Shown here piece by piece: positions 26,762-29,361 of a stretch of 29,361 bases of DNA (position 1 is the first letter of the stretch; every line of letters starts with the position of its first letter). Origin of the DNA: an uncultured Bacteroidota bacterium (GTDB taxonomy: Bacteria; Bacteroidota; Bacteroidia; Bacteroidales; SZUA-534); contig CALABN010000299.1 of NCBI GenBank assembly GCA_937885735.1, positions 1 through 29,361 on the forward strand, in the 5' to 3' direction. Below the pieces are notes generated by a model. That model saw only the letters and a program-made list of their open reading frames with translations, ran no database searches and had not been told where the DNA came from. Position numbers and translations under genes: made by a program.

Positions 26762-28234
26762 TTATTCAACAACAAGTTTTTGTGTAGATGTCTGTCCGTC
26801 AACAGAAACCTTTACCATATAAACGCCAGCGTTCAATTTAGGATTGATGCGCATTGCCGAGCCAATAGTCTTGCAAGATACATTGCTGACAACCTTGCCC
26901 ATTGCATCTACAATCTGCACCTGAACATTTGCATTGTTGCTTGCGCCCAAATCGATTGTAAGCCCGTCGCCATTTTTATATGGATTTGGGAATACCTTGA
27001 CCATACAAGGCTCAACCGACAATGACCTTTTAACAACAACTTTCTTTGAATATTTCGAAGTGCCATCGTAATCAGTCTGCTGAATCAAATAATACGAAAC
27101 TCCGTCAAGAGGATAATAATCTACAAACGAATAGTTTAGAGTCATAGTGCTGTTGCCAGCGCCAGCCTCTGTGCCAATTTGTTCAAAATTCTCGCCATCA
27201 GCAGAACGGTAAATGGTGAAATAATCGTTGTTCTGCTCGCTCTCGGTCGTCCAATAGACGTTTACGATGTTTGTCTGGGCTGATGCGGTGAATGATGAAA
27301 GGACTATTGGCATAACCACATTACCTCTCTGAATATTATTAACATTAAAATGATTAGACAATTGAGAAACACACGATTCGCCTGATGTTGCATTATTATC
27401 TTTGCAATAGAACTCATTAGCGGCAATTGTTCCACTACCCGTTATGTTTTCATTACCACCATCATTATCATAATATATACTTAAATTTCCTGCAACTCTC
27501 AAAGTTCCGTCAATAGTAGAATTTCACTAATAAACATCCATCTTACCATACACCTCCATATCTCCATTTAATGTCATATTTGATCCATTTGTCAAAGTAA
27601 AATCGCCATCAAACCGCAATTGTCCGTTCTGCGAAACTGAAAAATTTGCGCCTGAAGTTACAATTCCGTCACCCTTTACCCTTGCACAACCATTATCCAA
27701 AACCTTTAACGTTGAACTGCCATCGTGAGACGTGAAACTGCTTGATTCGAATGTTCCACTGACATTAATGGTTGATTGAGTACCCATATCAGTTTTTTCT
27801 GCAACATCAAAACTGCTACCGGAATTCACATTTAGCGTCACTCCTGCCCCTCCATTTAACACCAAATTAGACACATTAACACTTGTATTTGTCAATGTCA
27901 CTTTAGTATTTTGTGTTATTGTCATTGTATTTAGCGTTAAATCCAAATTTGAATACGTAACACTAAAATTTCCTTCAAAAGTACTACTACCAGAAATTGT
28001 AAGTTTTTTACCATTTCCATTTATGGTCAAACTTCTTCCATTCCAATTATTTGTGATATTAAACGAACCATTGACAGTGATATCATTTATCAATGTTATA
28101 TTCACATTTTCACTTGACATACGTGCTATTGCTTCATTCCAGTCTACGGCACTACTTACAGTTAAGTCAACCGCCAACGACAAATTGTTCACCAAGAACA
28201 ATGTAACCACAAATAAAACAATGTGCTTTTTCAT
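26762..28234 (-). pseudogene. T9SS-secreted beta-helix surface protein, broken by two in-frame stops
   Basis: One reading frame of 491 codons is interrupted after Val-Tyr by TAG TGA (27524-27529) and then continues in the same frame (NSTIDGTLRVAGNLSIYY). The 5' part (27527-28234, 235 aa) has a signal peptide (about 1-21) and Thr/Ser/Asn/Gly-rich repeats with VNGSFNI, LTINGNG and VTLNVNS strands, like a right-handed beta-helix. The 3' part has a fibronectin-type segment common before sorting domains (PIVLSSFTASAQTNIVNVYW ... SEQNNDYFTIYRSADGENF) and a type A T9SS sorting domain (VKVFPNPYKNGDG ... TSTQKLVVE). The 3' part alone has no signal peptide and could not be exported, so the frame was once a single protein. 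A strong GGGGAGGA ribosome site lies 8 bases before the ATG, unusual for Bacteroidota. All three stop codons end other genes here, so recoding is unlikely. Confidence 0.82.
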
Positions 28235-28411
28235 AATTAACGTCCTCCCCTATATTAATTATGGTATAAAAATCGTGTTTTTTTCACCAATGTATAACTC
28301 CATTCGTGTAAAAAAACAATCATTTTGTGGCAAAAAACACGCTAATAATCAATATGGCTACACGAAAAATACTTAAGTAACGGCATTTCCACGGCATATT
28401 GTAGCGGAAAC
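28235..28411. other. Intergenic region upstream of the broken surface-protein gene
   Basis: AT-rich and without a gene. It holds the ribosome site of the broken gene. TACATTGG (28287-28294, minus strand), with TTG 22 bases further upstream (28317-28319), is a weak promoter candidate. Confidence 0.35.
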
Positions 28412-28441
28412 AAAAAAGCCGACTTTTTTGAGTCGGCTTTT
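28412..28441 (-). terminator. Terminator of the aminotransferase gene
   Basis: An 11-bp perfect stem AAAAGCCGACT/AGTCGGCTTTT with a 6-base loop, flanked by A and T runs, about 40 bases past the aminotransferase stop. It could work on both strands. Confidence 0.88.
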
Positions 28442-28480
28442 ATCTATATATCAATAATATAATTCAGGAAACGTATCCTA

Positions 28481-29128
28481 TCAACCGCGGACTTCCTTGC
28501 AAGCGGCAAGAATTCCGTCGAACATTGCCTTTACGTCCCTTTCGGCAACGGCAGAGAATGCAATTCGGATAAGTCCGTTTATGTTGATTGTACCAATGCT
28601 GTACTTCTCTATCAACAACATACGTACATTTTCGGCATCAATTCCGTCGGCTGGCTTTATGCACATAAAGTAACCTGAATTGTATGGAAGTGGCTTGAAG
28701 AATTCAGCATATTTCGAGTCCTTTAGCGTATTGCGGACTGCATTGTAACGGGCTTGAAGAATGTCAAATTTAGCTTTCTTCTCTGCATTGTATGTTGGAG
28801 ATTCAAATGCTTGAACCAAAAGCGATTGCGAAAGATTGCTCGCATTTGAGATATTGCCACGGACAGCACCTGCCGCCTTGTTCTCCAATGCCTCGTAAAG
28901 TTGTGCATCGCCACCCTTGACAGCGAATGTCACAAAACCTACGCGGAAGCCCCAAACGTAATCTTCCTTGGTTGGTCCGTCAACCTTGACTGCAAGCACA
29001 TTCTCGTGTACGTCAGCCAAATATGCAAACGGTGATTGGCGGTCGATGCCCTTTTCGTAAACTAAACCGAAATATGCATCATCGCAGACAACGACAATCT
29101 TCTTGCCCTTTTCCTTCAGATGCTCCTT
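28481..29128 (-). CDS. Class I/II PLP-dependent aminotransferase, 5' part missing
   Basis: The C-terminal 215 residues of a fold-type I aminotransferase. The retained part starts just before [17 protein letters not shown], whose Asp and Tyr contact the PLP cofactor. It includes the Schiff-base Lys in [18 protein letters not shown], where the Arg is also conserved in the family. The C-terminal small domain ([23 protein letters not shown]) is complete. A TTG at 29020 opens a 179-aa frame but is not a real start, because homologous sequence continues upstream. Upstream of 29128 the frame meets TAG (29129-29131) where the DNA turns into an unrelated Obg gene. The truncation is therefore a chimeric joint, not a natural gene end. 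The substrate cannot be fixed. Confidence 0.88.
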   Translation of the reverse strand, partial: KEHLKEKGKKIVVVCDDAYFGLVYEKGIDRQSPFAYLADVHENVLAVKVDGPTKEDYVWGFRVGFVTFAVKGGDAQLYEALENKAAGAVRGNISNASNLSQSLLVQAFESPTYNAEKKAKFDILQARYNAVRNTLKDSKYAEFFKPLPYNSGYFMCIKPADGIDAENVRMLLIEKYSIGTININGLIRIAFSAVAERDVKAMFDGILAACKEVRG

Positions 29129-29360
29129 CTATTAATCCTGGTAAATCTGCTACTACAAATGATTTACCTTCTCTTACTTTAACTACGCCTAAATTAGGTA
29201 CTAATGTTGTAAAATGATATGCTGCTATTTTAGGCTTAGCTGATGATATTTTAGATATAATTGTTGATTTTCCTACTGATGGTAAACCTACTAACCCTAC
29301 GTCTGCTAATAATTTGAGTTCAACTTTTACTTTTCTATATTCTCCTGGTTCACCATTTTC
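29113..29360 (-). CDS. obg: Fragment of Obg-family GTPase from a different organism
   Basis: Read on the minus strand from the window edge, the DNA encodes a stretch of the Obg/CgtA ribosome-assembly GTPase: the end of the glycine-rich Obg domain ([20 protein letters not shown]), the P-loop [10 protein letters not shown], the switch I region [13 protein letters not shown] and the G3 motif [14 protein letters not shown]. The match then stops abruptly, and the frame becomes KGQEDCRC and a stop within the aminotransferase DNA. Codons are strongly A/T-ending (TTA, GTA, ATA), unlike everything to the left, pointing to a Firmicutes or Mollicutes source. Only about 82 codons are present. Confidence 0.9.
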
Positions 29361-29361
29361 T

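Noticed and set aside
26683..26802. Extended N-terminus of the TlpA-like protein (40 extra residues)
   Set aside because: It overlaps the upstream gene and places a polar, Cys-containing stretch before the membrane anchor; the ATG at 26682 gives a normal anchor.
26762..27502. Independent 246-aa secreted protein starting at a TTG
   Set aside because: It lacks a signal peptide, which a T9SS sorting domain requires, and is in the same frame as the preceding 235-aa part; it is treated as one broken gene.
27524..27529. Stop-codon recoding or programmed read-through
   Set aside because: TAA, TAG and TGA all end other intact genes in the window, and two stops in a row make read-through unlikely; no recoding structure was seen.
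29023..29217. 64-aa plus-strand frame across the right-hand joint
   Set aside because: It runs antisense through the aminotransferase and the foreign Obg DNA, so it exists only because of the chimeric join.

Overview
The window comes from a member of the phylum Bacteroidota, most likely an uncultured Bacteroidales. The evidence is two type A C-terminal sorting domains of the type IX secretion system (T9SS), a DUF3078 outer-membrane protein, a streptopain-family (C10) protease, fused SpmA-SpmB, and several -7 boxes of the Bacteroidota form TAnnTTTG. The last ~245 bases do not belong to this organism. They encode part of an Obg GTPase with Firmicutes/Mollicutes-like, AT-rich codons, joined to a truncated aminotransferase across a short shared sequence, so the right edge looks like a chimeric contig.

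Layout. 1-4111: an AT-rich block with a single-polypeptide restriction-modification enzyme and, just upstream on the same strand, a long-hairpin RNA gene with its own terminator. Near-identical terminator hairpins bracket the block. 4131-11761 (minus): a run of five genes read as DUF3078 protein, thioredoxin-fold DUF5106-like protein, dipeptidyl peptidase IV, PepD dipeptidase and an MFS permease. It makes sense as a peptide-scavenging pathway: periplasmic release of dipeptides, import, then cytosolic hydrolysis. 11825-12252: two tandem 206-bp elements with 21-bp terminal inverted repeats (MITE-like), between divergent genes. 12368-14524 (plus): a soluble hybrid histidine kinase whose receiver has Glu in place of the phosphoacceptor Asp. 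14581-14622: a terminator shared with the convergent PIN-type toxin-antitoxin pair (14657-15393). 15503-16558 (minus): MltG, whose promoter fixes a GTG start.

16893-22391 (plus): two adjacent, architecturally paralogous sensors. Each has a signal peptide, about a dozen 40-residue TPR units, one membrane helix and a coiled coil. One ends in a SpoIIE/PP2C phosphatase and the other in a histidine kinase. Their TPR units alternate between two types, giving an 80-residue super-repeat. This pair is the most interesting protein-level feature of the window.

22407-26682 (minus): a TlpA-like thioredoxin, SpmAB, and a secreted C10 cysteine protease with an Asp-box beta-propeller and a T9SS tail. 26762-28234 (minus): a T9SS surface protein broken by two consecutive in-frame stop codons. 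28412-29128 (minus): a terminator and the C-terminal part of a class I aminotransferase, ending at the chimeric joint.

No rRNA, tRNA or CRISPR array was seen. All functional calls come from reading motifs by eye, without database searches.
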